DNA from: an uncultured Clostridia bacterium
Lineage (GTDB): Bacteria; Bacillota; Clostridia; Christensenellales; CAG-917
Assembly (NCBI GenBank): GCA_944349635.1
Contig: CALVNH010000001.1
Location: forward strand, 400,385 to 464,384
Direction of reading: 5' to 3'
Length of the DNA: 64,000 nt
The position numbers and the translations under genes were made by a program. Positions 35,897 to 45,125 of the stretch are shown here, in pieces (position 1 is the stretch's first letter; each line of letters opens with the position of its first letter). The notes beneath the pieces are model-generated. The model did not search any database and was not told the DNA's origin. It saw nothing but the letters and a program-made list of their open reading frames with translations.

Positions 35897-37643
35897 CGTC
35901 AGTCTCCGCAGCTTCGGTTGGTCCGTCTTTTTTGATTGCTTGTTCCCGCAAATCTTCGTTTACCTTTTCTTCGGCGCCCTCAGAGAAAAATTCGTTGGTT
36001 GTGACGGCTTCGGAAACGTCGTTTTCAGCCGCGACCGACGACACGTCGAACCGTTCTTCCGCTCCGTCTTCGGACGATTGCCCGCTCTCCGATTCCGAAA
36101 CAAGGACATCTTTTCCTCCCGTGGAAGCCTTTTGCCTTTTTACGGGCATTTTGCCTTTGATAATCACGGTAAACAACAAGGCGAGCACGAGGAAGAAAAT
36201 ACTGTATGGGAAGAGGACGCGGAAGCCCGCGTTTTCTCCGCCTCCGAACCACGCTCCTCCGACATCGATGAGAGCTCCGGACAAAATCGGAGTTATGACC
36301 ATCGCAACCGTCATCGACATGGCGAAAAGCCCTGTATCTGTGCCGAGAGCCGTCTCCTTCGAAGTTTCCAGGAAGAAAGGATAGATATTGACCATCACAA
36401 GCCCGAAACTTACGCCGAGAACCATGAATATGAAGTACAACGCAGGGTGAGGAGTACTGAAAGCAATACTTGCCGAAAACGCGGCAATCATTATGACAAA
36501 TCCTATCAGGATTGTGTTTTTGCGTCCGATTTTGTTTGACAAAATACTGGCGAGAGGGAATGCAACCATTGCCGCGACCTGAGCAAGAATGAGCGGGACT
36601 ATGGCTTGATTTTGCTGGAAATTCAGAATGTATTCCGCATATTTGATAAAGTTCGACGTAAGTGCGTTGTATGTCATGTAAAAACAGAACACAATCAGCA
36701 GAATGCACACCCTGTTGAAATATCTGTTGTCGCGGAAACTCGGTTTTCTTTCGCCCGTTGCCCGAGATGCAAGCCATTGAGCGCGACGATATTTAATCAA
36801 ATCGAAAACAGAGGGGTGCTCTTTTTCGGGAAGATGCAAAAACTCTTCTTCCTGTGCGGCGTCTTCCGCCGGGGCTGTCGACGTTTCCGTGTTGCCCGAC
36901 GCGATTTCTTCCGCCGACACCGCCGCCGCGTCCGCGCACAAAACCGTGTTTTCGGGGTCGGCTTCCACTATCGGGGCTTCTGCGGCTTCATGTGAAAGCC
37001 TCTCTTTTTCTGCCTGCTCTTCCGCAAGCTTTGCACGCTCCATGTCCTCGACGAACTTCGGTTCTTTTACAGTAAGGCAGAAGCCGAGCAACATAATCAG
37101 CGTGGTTATCGTGAAAGCCGCGCCTATCGCATAGTATCCGTCGAACTGCATGAATATGTAGAAATACAACATCGCCACGACGGTCAGAATGACGGAAACG
37201 ACGTTGCTCACCGCGTTTGCGATACTGCGGAATTTGTCGGCGTTGATGTCCGGAACGAGGGCAAGTGCCGGGCTGCGGTATGCCGCCATTGCGGCAAGCG
37301 TAATCAACAGCGAAATTATAAAAGGAACGAAATAGTCTTTGCCGAGGGAGGCAAAGACGCAAACGCCGAACCAACCCAGCATCGAAACTATCGTTCCTAT
37401 GACGACAAAAGGCTTTCGTTTTCCGAAGCGCGAATGCGATTTGTCCGACAATCTTCCGAACAGCGGCAATAAAAACAAACCGAGAATGTTGTCCGCCGCG
37501 ATGATTACGCCGTGCCATGTGGAGCTGAGCCCGAACACGTCGTAATCGAACAACTGCATAATCGAGTCGTACGAGCCCCAGAAAAGGGAAATCCATCCGA
37601 AAGCCAAAGAACAGGCAAGAGTGCGTTTGAGATTGAATTTCAT
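35886..37643 (-). CDS. MFS transporter, GPH/SLC45-like, with long acidic insert
   Basis: The 585-residue protein has about 12 membrane segments. The loop LFGRLSDKSHSRFGKRKP after helix 2 is typical of sugar transporters related to the GPH and SLC45 families. Between the two six-helix halves lies a hydrophilic insert of about 110 residues rich in Glu and Ala. A further acidic tail of about 90 residues follows the last helix. The substrate may be a glycoside; glycosidase genes occur 20 kb away but not adjacent. The promoter ends 6 bases before the ATG and there is no ribosome site. Confidence 0.75.
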   Translation of the reverse strand: MKFNLKRTLACSLAFGWISLFWGSYDSIMQLFDYDVFGLSSTWHGVIIAADNILGLFLLPLFGRLSDKSHSRFGKRKPFVVIGTIVSMLGWFGVCVFASLGKDYFVPFIISLLITLAAMAAYRSPALALVPDINADKFRSIANAVSNVVSVILTVVAMLYFYIFMQFDGYYAIGAAFTITTLIMLLGFCLTVKEPKFVEDMERAKLAEEQAEKERLSHEAAEAPIVEADPENTVLCADAAAVSAEEIASGNTETSTAPAEDAAQEEEFLHLPEKEHPSVFDLIKYRRAQWLASRATGERKPSFRDNRYFNRVCILLIVFCFYMTYNALTSNFIKYAEYILNFQQNQAIVPLILAQVAAMVAFPLASILSNKIGRKNTILIGFVIMIAAFSASIAFSTPHPALYFIFMVLGVSFGLVMVNIYPFFLETSKETALGTDTGLFAMSMTVAMVITPILSGALIDVGGAWFGGGENAGFRVLFPYSIFFLVLALLFTVIIKGKMPVKRQKASTGGKDVLVSESESGQSSEDGAEERFDVSSVAAENDVSEAVTTNEFFSEGAEEKVNEDLREQAIKKDGPTEAAETDDAN

Positions 37644-37649
37644 AATAGA

Positions 37650-37678
37650 ATGATAGCATTAAAAAACACTTAAAGCAA
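37650..37678 (-). promoter_or_regulatory. Promoter abutting the MFS start codon (leaderless)
   Basis: Minus-strand TTGCTT (37673-37678), a 17-base spacer and TATCAT (37650-37655), then 6 bases to the ATG. No Shine-Dalgarno sequence is present. Confidence 0.6.
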
Positions 37679-37837
37679 GTGGATTGTCTTGGAGAAACGA
37701 AGTTGAACGGGTGTCGAGAAAAGAAAGACGTTTAACATAAAAGCGCGTTAATCAATTCAAAATGTCGGATAAACACGAGATTTTGCGCAATATATATACG
37801 CGCCGCCGTCTAGACCTTATAAATATCGTCAACTTTG

Positions 37838-37866
37838 TTGAAATCCTTTTCCGCAAGTGTTAAAAT
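37838..37866 (+). promoter_or_regulatory. Promoter of mtnN
   Basis: TTGAAA (37838-37843), a 17-base spacer and TAAAAT (37861-37866). The predicted leader is only about 12 bases but includes GGGAG. Confidence 0.6.
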
Positions 37867-37884
37867 CGGAGCGGGAGATTTCAT

Positions 37885-38610
37885 ATGAGAATTGGAATAG
37901 TAACGGCAATGGCGGAAGAAACTCTGCCCGTATATCGCAAGCTCGGCAACGTCGTTGCGGAAGACAACGTTTCGGGTGTTGCAATCAAGCAAATCGAAAC
38001 CGAAGGACACACCGTATATCTCGCAACGTCGGGAATCGGAGAAATCAGAGCCGCGCTCGCCGTACAGTTGCTCGTGGACCTTTTCGACATCGAGGCGGTG
38101 CTGAATTTCGGATTTGTCGGCTCGCTGAATCCCAAATTGTCCGTAGGAGAAATCGTAATTGCCGAAAAGGCCGTGCACCACCAGTTTGACCTTTCAGCCG
38201 TCAACAACATAGAACCAGGACGTTACGACGGCCATGACACGCCGTTTTTCTTCACGGATAAGGACATCATCGCCAAAGTCGCGGGGCTCATGCCCTCGCC
38301 TTTGAAAAAAGTTACCGTGGCAAGCGGAGACGTTTTTGTGGCGGACGGGGAAACAAAAGAAAGGCTGCGCGCTGTTTTCGGTGCGGACGTATGTGAAATG
38401 GAGCTGGCGGGAATCTGTCTTGCCGCGGAAAGGAACAGCCTGCCCGTTTTTTCAATGAAAGTCGTTTCAGACGGTGCGGACGAGAGCGCGCCTGTCGGTT
38501 TTGACGAGGTGCTGAAAAAAGGGATAACGGGATATGAAGAAAGGCTGCCGTACGTTTTGAAGGCGTTGTCCGAAACGAAGAGGGATTCCCTGCCCGTCAA
38601 CCTCATCTGA
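37885..38610 (+). CDS. mtnN: 5'-methylthioadenosine/S-adenosylhomocysteine nucleosidase
   Basis: The enzyme cleaves adenine from methylthioadenosine and S-adenosylhomocysteine, recycling methyl-transfer by-products and supplying an AI-2 precursor. The 241 residues carry the family blocks IVTAMAEE, SGIGEIRAALA, FGFVGSL, VASGDVFV and CEMELAGICLA. The last contains the purine and ribose-binding Glu residues, and the catalytic Asp lies in KVVSDGADES. It is a single-gene unit ended by a strong terminator. Confidence 0.92.
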   Translation: MRIGIVTAMAEETLPVYRKLGNVVAEDNVSGVAIKQIETEGHTVYLATSGIGEIRAALAVQLLVDLFDIEAVLNFGFVGSLNPKLSVGEIVIAEKAVHHQFDLSAVNNIEPGRYDGHDTPFFFTDKDIIAKVAGLMPSPLKKVTVASGDVFVADGETKERLRAVFGADVCEMELAGICLAAERNSLPVFSMKVVSDGADESAPVGFDEVLKKGITGYEERLPYVLKALSETKRDSLPVNLI

Positions 38611-38687
38611 AAAACCGCAGCATGTGTGGGTTGCGGCGCGGTCGTGAAAATCCGTGCCGACCGAACCGCATTTTCAGAGAAAGCGAC

Positions 38688-38715
38688 AAAAACCTGCGTT
38701 CTAACGCAGGTTTTT
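38688..38715. terminator. Bidirectional terminator between mtnN and the acetyltransferase
   Basis: AAACCTGCGT (38690-38699) pairs with ACGCAGGTTT (38704-38713) around TCTA, with A- and T-runs on both flanks. Confidence 0.9.
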
Positions 38716-38752
38716 GATATGTTTGACGCAGTTAGCGCACAGCCTGAAACCG

Positions 38753-39403
38753 TCAATGCACGGGAGGAGCGATGCCGTGTTTTTCGAACATTCTGTCGGC
38801 GTCGGTGATTTCACGAATGACTTTGCAGGGAACGCCGCCCGCAAGCACTCCTGCGGGAACGTCGCGCGTCACCACGCTGCCCGCGGCAATGACGCTGTTG
38901 TCTCCGATTTTTACACCCCCGCACACGATGACCCCGCTTGCAATCCAGACGTTGTCGCCGATTTCCACGGGCTTCGCATACTCCCAGTCGTGGAAACCGT
39001 CGGCATATTCGTGCGCGATTCGTTCATCCGCAACCAAGGGATGACAAGGTGTCGCCACGGTGACTCGCGGTCCGAACATGACGTTGTTTCCGATTGTAAT
39101 GGGGGCGACATCGAGGAGCTGGCAGTCGAAATTCATATAAAAATTGTCGCCGAAGCGGGTGTTGAATCCGTACTCCACGTGAATAGGCGGCTCAAAGAAA
39201 GCGTTTTTTCCACCGTTGGGGAACAGCTTGCGAATGATTGCGTTTCTGTGCGGAATGCTCCAAGCGCGCGTTCTGTTGAATCTGTCGGCAAGACAGCGCG
39301 CTCGTGTGCGTGCGAAAAGAATATCCCATCCTATGGGGTTGTAGAACTCCCCTGATACCATTTTTTCTTTGTTGGTTTTTTCGCCGGACGCGGGTTTTTT
39401 CAC
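38753..39403 (-). CDS. Hexapeptide-repeat acetyltransferase, maltose/galactoside type
   Basis: The protein resembles maltose O-acetyltransferase and galactoside acetyltransferase, which acetylate sugars with acetyl-CoA. An N-terminal helical domain is followed by a left-handed beta-helix with VEYGFNTRFGDNFYMNFDC, then FGPRVTVATPCHPL (catalytic His), then GDNVWIASGVIVCGGVKIGDNSVI. I place the start at the GTG of 39403 because GGAGGG (39408-39413) lies 4 bases upstream and the promoter -10 box covers the earlier in-frame ATG. This gives 216 residues. The natural substrate is unknown. Confidence 0.85.
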   Translation of the reverse strand: MKKPASGEKTNKEKMVSGEFYNPIGWDILFARTRARCLADRFNRTRAWSIPHRNAIIRKLFPNGGKNAFFEPPIHVEYGFNTRFGDNFYMNFDCQLLDVAPITIGNNVMFGPRVTVATPCHPLVADERIAHEYADGFHDWEYAKPVEIGDNVWIASGVIVCGGVKIGDNSVIAAGSVVTRDVPAGVLAGGVPCKVIREITDADRMFEKHGIAPPVH

Positions 39404-39428
39404 GGTGCCCTCCAAAATCTTTTTTTTA

Positions 39429-39457
39429 AGCATAACACCGAGCCGGTCTGCCGTCAA
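39429..39457 (-). promoter_or_regulatory. Promoter of the acetyltransferase gene
   Basis: Minus-strand TTGACG (39452-39457), a 17-base spacer and TATGCT (39429-39434). Transcription starting near 39422 excludes the ATG at 39433 as a start codon. Confidence 0.7.
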
Positions 39458-41016
39458 TATGGCGCAACGCAAACACGCGACAACGGCGAAGGGAACGTGA
39501 ATTTACAGCATGCGGCAAACAAAGTACCGTCAAAGCGGCCGCGCAGCGGATACTATCGGAAAAAGCGAAAACAAGAAAACATAGACAATCCTCTATATAT
39601 AGATGTTTCTCAATGTGATTCGGACAAGCAAAAGCGCACGGCAAACGCACGAGGTTTTACGCTTATAAACAAAAAGGTGGTTTCGGAAGCTTTTATCTGC
39701 AAGTGCGGTTGTTGCGTCTGATTGTTCGAGCGGTTTTTAATGTGCAGATGTTGTAAGTTTTCCGCGTCTCTGTTGCGCGTCTCTCTCGATGTGACGCGAA
39801 TGCCGTTGCAAGTCCGCAATTTACCGCTTTCGAAACAGCGTAATTTTTACCGTCGACTGAGCGGATTGAGTTGATTTCAATTATTCGTATGCAAATCGAC
39901 GGATATATTGTCGTTTTTTTCTGTCCTGTCTTAAAACGGGGCGATACATAAGCAAGTTATTGTTGATTATTGATTTGCGGAAGAGCAAAGCGGCATCAGA
40001 ACGGCAGAAAAACGGATATAATCGAAAATAAAAACGCGTTTTTCAAAAGAGCGCCGAACCGTCGTTTGTCCGCGCAACAAAATTTTCGGAAGCAAAGGCA
40101 ACAAAAAACGCGACGATTCCGCATGAACGTCTTTTTTTGACGTTGCATCGTTGAGCCGAGAGCTCGTTGTTGCACGATTGCGTACGGCGCAGAGGACTTT
40201 GCGGCGAACAGAGTGTGGACAACCTCCGCGAAAAAGGGCGATTTCACACAAAAAACTGAAAAATGCGGTGTTTTGGGGCGCTAAAACGCCCTGGCATACA
40301 TCTTTTTGTGCCGACGGGGGTTTATTCGCGGATTTGCTTTGCAAAACAACAGGATTCCGAATCCTGAATGCGGACCTCTCTGCTCATTCCCGTCCCTTGT
40401 TTATAGTTCCGAATTGCCGAACCCGCGAGGAAAGAGTCAGGCGCGCAAGCCTTTTTTCGTCGGATTAAGAAGGCAGTTTTTCACGGCGGCGCTTTGCAAA
40501 AGGCGGCATGCATGCATAAAACCGGTCTTCCGTTAGACCTCGCGCAGAGAGAGACCGTCTTCGACGGCGTTCGAGATACGGGGTTTTGCTGTTTGTCTTC
40601 GAGTTTACGGCATCGTTGCGCCATACGCACGCAAGAAAGGAAACGTCGGTAGACTGTCGCACCCGTCAAGGTCAGACTTGCGTCGCAAGAGAATGTGTGG
40701 CAAAAACGCCGATGCTTTTGTAAAAGGCAGTCCGATTTTAACGGTTGTGGCGTTGTTTTTCGAAAACAAGGCTGCTTTTCTCGAATTGGTGCCATGCCAC
40801 GAAAGCTACGCCGGATGAGGCGGAAGCGTTTTGCGCCGATTTGCAAAAACCGTCTAAACCGAGCGACAGCAATGCAATGCCGTCGCGCCGTCAAGAGTCA
40901 TGCGGGCAACCCCCCCCGAAAACATCGGTGATGTACGGCACAAGAGAGGAAACGGCGATTGCAAACACAAAAAAGCAAGTCTTTGAATCTCCAGCCTTTT
41001 GAGGGTCATTTGCTTG

Positions 41017-41055
41017 CAAAAAAACACAAAAGCGCCCACGCTTTGTATGGGCGCT
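41017..41055 (-). terminator. Orphan minus-strand terminator
   Basis: On the minus strand AGCGCCCA and TGGGCGCT (41048-41055 with 41031-41038) form a stem with a 9-base loop, followed by TTTTGTGTTTTTTT. No gene lies upstream of it on that strand, so it may end an untranslated RNA. Confidence 0.55.
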
Positions 41056-41502
41056 CGCAAACAACGCAACAACGCGCATAAAGACAAAAAACCGACAAAA
41101 CCGCACTAAAAAGAGGCAAAAAGCGCGCTCAATGCATAAAGTCTTGTGTCCGACATCGCAAACAGCGCGGCGCTCAATTCGGCCATAAACGACGGCAACG
41201 GCAAAGGCGCGAACCTGTTGGCGTGATGCCAAACCGAAGATTTCGAAAAGTCGAAACGGCACAAGAATCTGTCCCAACAAGTTAAGCCGCAAATTCAAGC
41301 CAAGCGTATCGGACAACGAGTGACAGCAGAACAAAAGCGTGCAAAACACAAGAACGAAAACCAAACGGTCGACGGTACCGCTGTCTTACAAAAAACAAAC
41401 CTTTTAGGAACACAGCCACAACCCAATAAACAAAGAGAAAAAGGGTTCCGTTTTGACTCGCAACAGGACGAACAGAACGAAACAAGATAAGAAAAATTGC
41501 AA

Positions 41503-41518
41503 TGTTTCACGTGAAACA
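41503..41518. promoter_or_regulatory. parS site 1 (exact consensus)
   Basis: TGTTTCACGTGAAACA is the exact palindromic ParB-binding sequence known from Bacillus Spo0J. Confidence 0.96.
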
Positions 41519-41873
41519 CAGACTTTTCTATTAAAAAAATTAACAACTCGCGCCGAGCGGGTATTAAGAGATATTAAAAACTTGTTGCAAATCACGCGCT
41601 GCTCCCACAAAACACCCGTGCCACAAGGCGCCCCGAGCACAGTTTGGCGTGAAGTGCCGTGTAATGGCGCGGCAAGCTCGGAAAGGTGTAACGCGCATCA
41701 ACAGACGCACAACCGCAGCCGTGATGAAAAAGCGCAAAAAAACGACCGAACCGTTGTTCCGCAGAAAAATGTGTTGGGCTTGATGAATGAGGAGTTGAGT
41801 CCAACGGAGCGCAGCGTGGGGCGGGAATCGACGAGAGTTTTGTTTCAGTCTATAAAATTAACTATAAATAATA

Positions 41874-41889
41874 AGTTTCACGTGAAACA
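41874..41889. promoter_or_regulatory. parS site 2
   Basis: AGTTTCACGTGAAACA keeps the full 14-base palindrome GTTTCACGTGAAAC and differs only at the outer base. Confidence 0.93.
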
Positions 41890-41905
41890 ATTTTTCCGAC
41901 GGTCG

Positions 41906-41921
41906 GGTTTCACGTGAAACG
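41906..41921. promoter_or_regulatory. parS site 3
   Basis: GGTTTCACGTGAAACG keeps the 14-base core. It lies 32 bases from site 2, about three helical turns, so the two face the same side of the helix. Confidence 0.92.
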
Positions 41922-42280
41922 CAATCTGATGAAAAACTGCCAAAAAGTCTACTGAACAGTGGAGATTTTTGTGTGTTATTTATTGATTTTAGCTGTGAAA
42001 AATAATTTTGTGCTCTTTCTCCGAGAGAATTTTTACAGAAAAAATTTATGTCTTTCATCCGAATTTTTTGAGGTAAAATGTTACACAAAAATTATAGAAA
42101 AATCGGCTTTGTTTCACGGATGATGTTGATATGTTGACAACATGTCTTTTGCGGAGAAAAATATAGAAAATTTTTCTGTAATTTATGCAAAAGCATCCGT
42201 AAATGCCTGATTTTCGGAGTGATACAGGCTCAAATCGATGACGCTGTTCGGAAAGCTCGGCTGAGTTTGCGCGTCGGAAA

Positions 42281-42333
42281 CGGTGCGGGAGGCACCGCGA
42301 CGGAGAATTTTTTTGAATTTTCCGCGTCGGTGC
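42281..42333. promoter_or_regulatory. Competing hairpins upstream of nagB
   Basis: GCACCG (42292-42297) can pair with CGGTGC upstream (42281-42286, 5-base loop). It can instead pair with CGGTGC downstream (42328-42333) as the base of an 18-base stem with one 3x3 internal loop. The two folds exclude each other, as in RNA switches. No T-run directly follows. Confidence 0.45.
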
Positions 42334-42791
42334 GTAGAAATGTGCTTTTTTAAAGTGCGTCGCGAGGAGTTTCGCGACGGCGGTTCAAAGGTTCCAACAA
42401 AATTCAGGCGTGCGTGCGCGTATGAAAGCCGCTTGCACGATGGAACGTGGACAGCCGGGTCTCGCCCTACGGGAAAAGGCGATAAATTTTCGGTAAAAGC
42501 CGTACCTTTTTGTCCGACGGCGGCCATTTTGCATATATTGAGCGTGGCGACGAAGAAAAACGCGTGGCGAAAGGCGGTTTGCGTTGTTTTGCGGACTTTT
42601 GTCGGTTCGCTTTGCCGCGAGTGCGTCCTGCGGGACGTCTGATTGTGCGGTCAGAGAACAATGTGCGGCAGTAAGTTCCTCAGTCGCGGAGTCGGTCGCG
42701 CGCTCGCAAGGGCGTATGCGACGATTGGTGATATAAAATAAATGTATTGCAAGAGTGCGCCGAACGTGGTAAAATTGTCAGGAGGTGGTTT

Positions 42792-43541
42792 ATGAAATTT
42801 GCACTTGTAAAAAACAACAAAGAGCTCGGCGAGAGAGCGTTTTTCGAAATAAAGCAGGTTCTCGACGCAAAGCCCGACGCCGTAATCGGCTTTGCCACGG
42901 GTTCCACGCCTCTTCCGCTGTATGCGAAGATGGTTGACGATTACAAAAAGAACGGAACCAGTTATAAAGCGGTCAGGGCAGTCAACCTCGACGAATACGT
43001 GGGGCTTGACGCAAAAGACAAGAACAGTTACGCGCGTTTCATGAGAGAAAATCTGTTCGACCATATCGATATTCTTCCCGAAAACACCGATATTCCGAAC
43101 GGAATGGCTCAGGATTTGGAAGCGGAATGCGCGCGTTATTCCGAAATGCTGTCCGTCACGCCGCGCGATATTCAGATTCTCGGCATCGGTGCGAACGGTC
43201 ACATCGGATTCAACGAACCTTATACCAAAAAGGACAGCACGACTCACATCGTGAGTCTTACAGCGCGGACGAGAGCGGATAATGCCGCGGGGTTCAAGAA
43301 TCCCGCCGCGGTGCCCATTTACGCTCTGACGATGGGCATATCCGAGATTCTTGCCGCAAAGAAGATAATTCTTCTTGCCACGGGAGAGAAGAAAGCGCAG
43401 GCGATTTACGATATGCTGAGAGCGAGAGAGGATTTGTCTTGTCCCGCAACGGCACTTCGCGGACACCCCGACGTTACGGTCATTCTGGACAAAGAAGCGG
43501 CGTCGTTGCTCAAATTCGACGAATGGACTCCTGCGGAATAG
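42792..43541 (+). CDS. nagB: Glucosamine-6-phosphate deaminase
   Basis: NagB converts glucosamine-6-phosphate to fructose-6-phosphate and ammonia in amino-sugar catabolism. The 249 residues include TGSTPLPLY, the catalytic VNLDEYVGL and the GIGANGHIGFNEP signature. The start at 42792 follows AGGAGGTGG. No nagA lies beside it. Together with glmM and galU nearby it points to an amino-sugar and nucleotide-sugar cluster, although these genes are on different strands. A long 3' untranslated part of about 195 bases precedes its terminator. Confidence 0.95.
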   Translation: MKFALVKNNKELGERAFFEIKQVLDAKPDAVIGFATGSTPLPLYAKMVDDYKKNGTSYKAVRAVNLDEYVGLDAKDKNSYARFMRENLFDHIDILPENTDIPNGMAQDLEAECARYSEMLSVTPRDIQILGIGANGHIGFNEPYTKKDSTTHIVSLTARTRADNAAGFKNPAAVPIYALTMGISEILAAKKIILLATGEKKAQAIYDMLRAREDLSCPATALRGHPDVTVILDKEAASLLKFDEWTPAE

Positions 43542-43854
43542 CGAAATCGGGCGGAAGACTTTATTAACCCTAGTTAATATTAGGGCGAGACTTCCGTTAT
43601 GCGGGCGGATTGCGCCGGGTTGCGGTAAATTCGCGGACGGCGCGAGCGGAAAGGCATGGTGTTTTCTGCGGTCGAAAGCGGAACTGCGGAAACGAATTTC
43701 GGATTCGGGGTAAAGAGGAGAAACCGACGACGGTAAAAACACGGGAACATAGTTCCCGTGTTTGATTTTATGGGATTGCAAAGTTGTGTTGTTCGCCGCA
43801 ACGGCGTTGTCGACGAAAACCGGGTTGCCGCCGCATATTGTTTGACGGCAGGAA
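43542..43854. other. Gene-free gap after nagB
   Basis: It holds an imperfect hairpin around 43551-43600 (CGGAAG with CTTCCG, with an inner CCCTA/TAGGG stem) and the nagB terminator at 43737-43766. Nothing else is recognisable. Confidence 0.5.
43737..43766 (+). terminator. Intrinsic terminator of nagB
   Basis: A 12-base perfect stem (43737-43748 with 43752-43763) and an ATA loop, followed by T-rich sequence. Confidence 0.8.
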
Positions 43855-44892
43855 TCAGGGGAGAAATTTTGCCGAGCGGACGTTTTTTTCGGGTTGAACC
43901 GAGGGCAGAGAAGGGACGGAATCCATTCGTCCGCCGGACCCGACGGAAGGCGCCGTGACGTGTGGAAAATACGGTGCGCCGACGCGCGGAGAGGCGCGGC
44001 GCTCTTTTCTTTTTTGGGAATGAAGCCTTATGGTATCGAAGTCCCCGATATACACTTTGTTTCGGGGTTTCGTGACGTTCACTTTGAGCGAGCCTTCCAC
44101 CGCGACGGCATCTCCGTCCACGTCGAATACGCATTTGCCGTTCAGTTTTATATCGAGATTGCGCACTCCTTTGAAAACCAGATTTTTGCTCTCCGTTTCA
44201 CGGCGAAACCCTATGAAAAACGCGCGGAACAGCGGGAAAAATATTTTAATTCTGTTGAGCAGGGAATCTTTCCCCGGGCTCTTTATCAGCAAAAGATGAA
44301 TTTTTCCGTCGTCGGGGGCGTAAAGCTTGTTGAAAGGAAAGCCGAAACAGCGTACGGAATCTATTGCCATAATCAGGGTATAATCTCCCTTGTACACGGC
44401 GTCGTCCGCAGTGACGGCGGCTCCAATCGAATAAACCCTGTATTCCTTTATTACGCGCAAAAGGTATGCGAGAATGCCGAGACGCTGTTTTTTTTCGGCG
44501 GGGATAACGTAGCCGAGAGGGGTGAACGACCCCGCCGCCGCGACATAGCCGAAATATTCTCCGTTGGCGCAGGCGTATTCCGAAAGACCGATGAACTCTC
44601 CTTTGTCTTTGTTTTTGCCTTTTGCCTTCGCGCACTCGTTGAAAGTGCCGGCGCCGTAATATATGAGGTCGGCGCCGTCTTCTGCACAGACGTTGAGCGC
44701 GCGGTTGAAAGTTCCGTCGCCGCCGCATGCAACCACGAGAGAAAAGCCCTTCGCGCTCCACGTATCGGAGGGGGAGAGAATCCTTTTGACATAGACGGAA
44801 TATGCGGCGCCGAATTTTTCCACAAGCGCGGTTTCGTCGATTCTTGAAGAGCGTCCGCTCAGGGTGTTGATGACGATAAGGCATTTTTTCAT
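43855..44892 (-). CDS. Diacylglycerol kinase family lipid kinase
   Basis: The 345-residue protein resembles the DagK/YegS/sphingosine kinase family, which phosphorylates lipid alcohols. It has the nucleotide-binding motif VVACGGDGTFNRAL and the conserved late motif FDVDGDAV. The second domain is a beta-sandwich. The last 50 residues (after SQKRKERRAS) are basic, then Pro/Ser-rich, and are an unusual extension. No clear ribosome site precedes the ATG; a possible promoter ends about 55 bases upstream. It is divergent from galU. Confidence 0.85.
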   Translation of the reverse strand: MKKCLIVINTLSGRSSRIDETALVEKFGAAYSVYVKRILSPSDTWSAKGFSLVVACGGDGTFNRALNVCAEDGADLIYYGAGTFNECAKAKGKNKDKGEFIGLSEYACANGEYFGYVAAAGSFTPLGYVIPAEKKQRLGILAYLLRVIKEYRVYSIGAAVTADDAVYKGDYTLIMAIDSVRCFGFPFNKLYAPDDGKIHLLLIKSPGKDSLLNRIKIFFPLFRAFFIGFRRETESKNLVFKGVRNLDIKLNGKCVFDVDGDAVAVEGSLKVNVTKPRNKVYIGDFDTIRLHSQKRKERRASPRVGAPYFPHVTAPSVGSGGRMDSVPSLPSVQPEKNVRSAKFLP

Positions 44893-45010
44893 AGTAAGAG
44901 GTCTGCGGTTGTGCGTCGAGGCAACCGGTCATTCACTATTATGCGCAGAAAAAACGGAATTGTGTAAAAAGTCGGCAAAAGGATTGTGTTGGTCGAAAAG
45001 AGGTGCGGAG

Positions 45011-45039
45011 TTGCAAAAACGGCCGCAGTGGTATAAAAT
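45011..45039 (+). promoter_or_regulatory. Promoter of galU
   Basis: TTGCAA (45011-45016), a 17-base spacer and TAAAAT (45034-45039). The 80-base leader contains a perfect 8-base hairpin (45062-45069 with 45073-45080) with a TCG loop. Confidence 0.6.
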
Positions 45040-45125
45040 AATATAAGAAGCTCAAAAGGCTGTTCCGCGTCGCGCGGAACGGCAGGGCGTCCGTCCGAAA
45101 GGCGCGAACATCCGAGGAGGTGCGT

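Larger units (their letters stand above)
39458..42791. other. Long noncoding region containing the parS cluster
   Basis: About 3.3 kb lacks a convincing gene: open frames are short, overlap on both strands, have no ribosome sites and show no known domains. It contains three parS sites (41503-41921), an A-rich plus strand at about 40950-41560, and an orphan minus-strand terminator (41017-41055). An AT-rich tract (41930-42190) and a structured segment (42281-42378) follow. I found no RNase P RNA, tmRNA, SRP RNA or tRNA. It is probably an origin-proximal centromere region. Confidence 0.7.

Noticed and set aside
39967-41364. Several open frames of 65-160 codons in the parS region
   Set aside because: They overlap on both strands, are rich in Cys/Phe or Arg, have no ribosome sites and no recognisable domains.
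39458-42791. RNase P RNA, tmRNA or SRP RNA gene in the large gap
   Set aside because: None of the conserved core sequences of these RNAs could be found on either strand.
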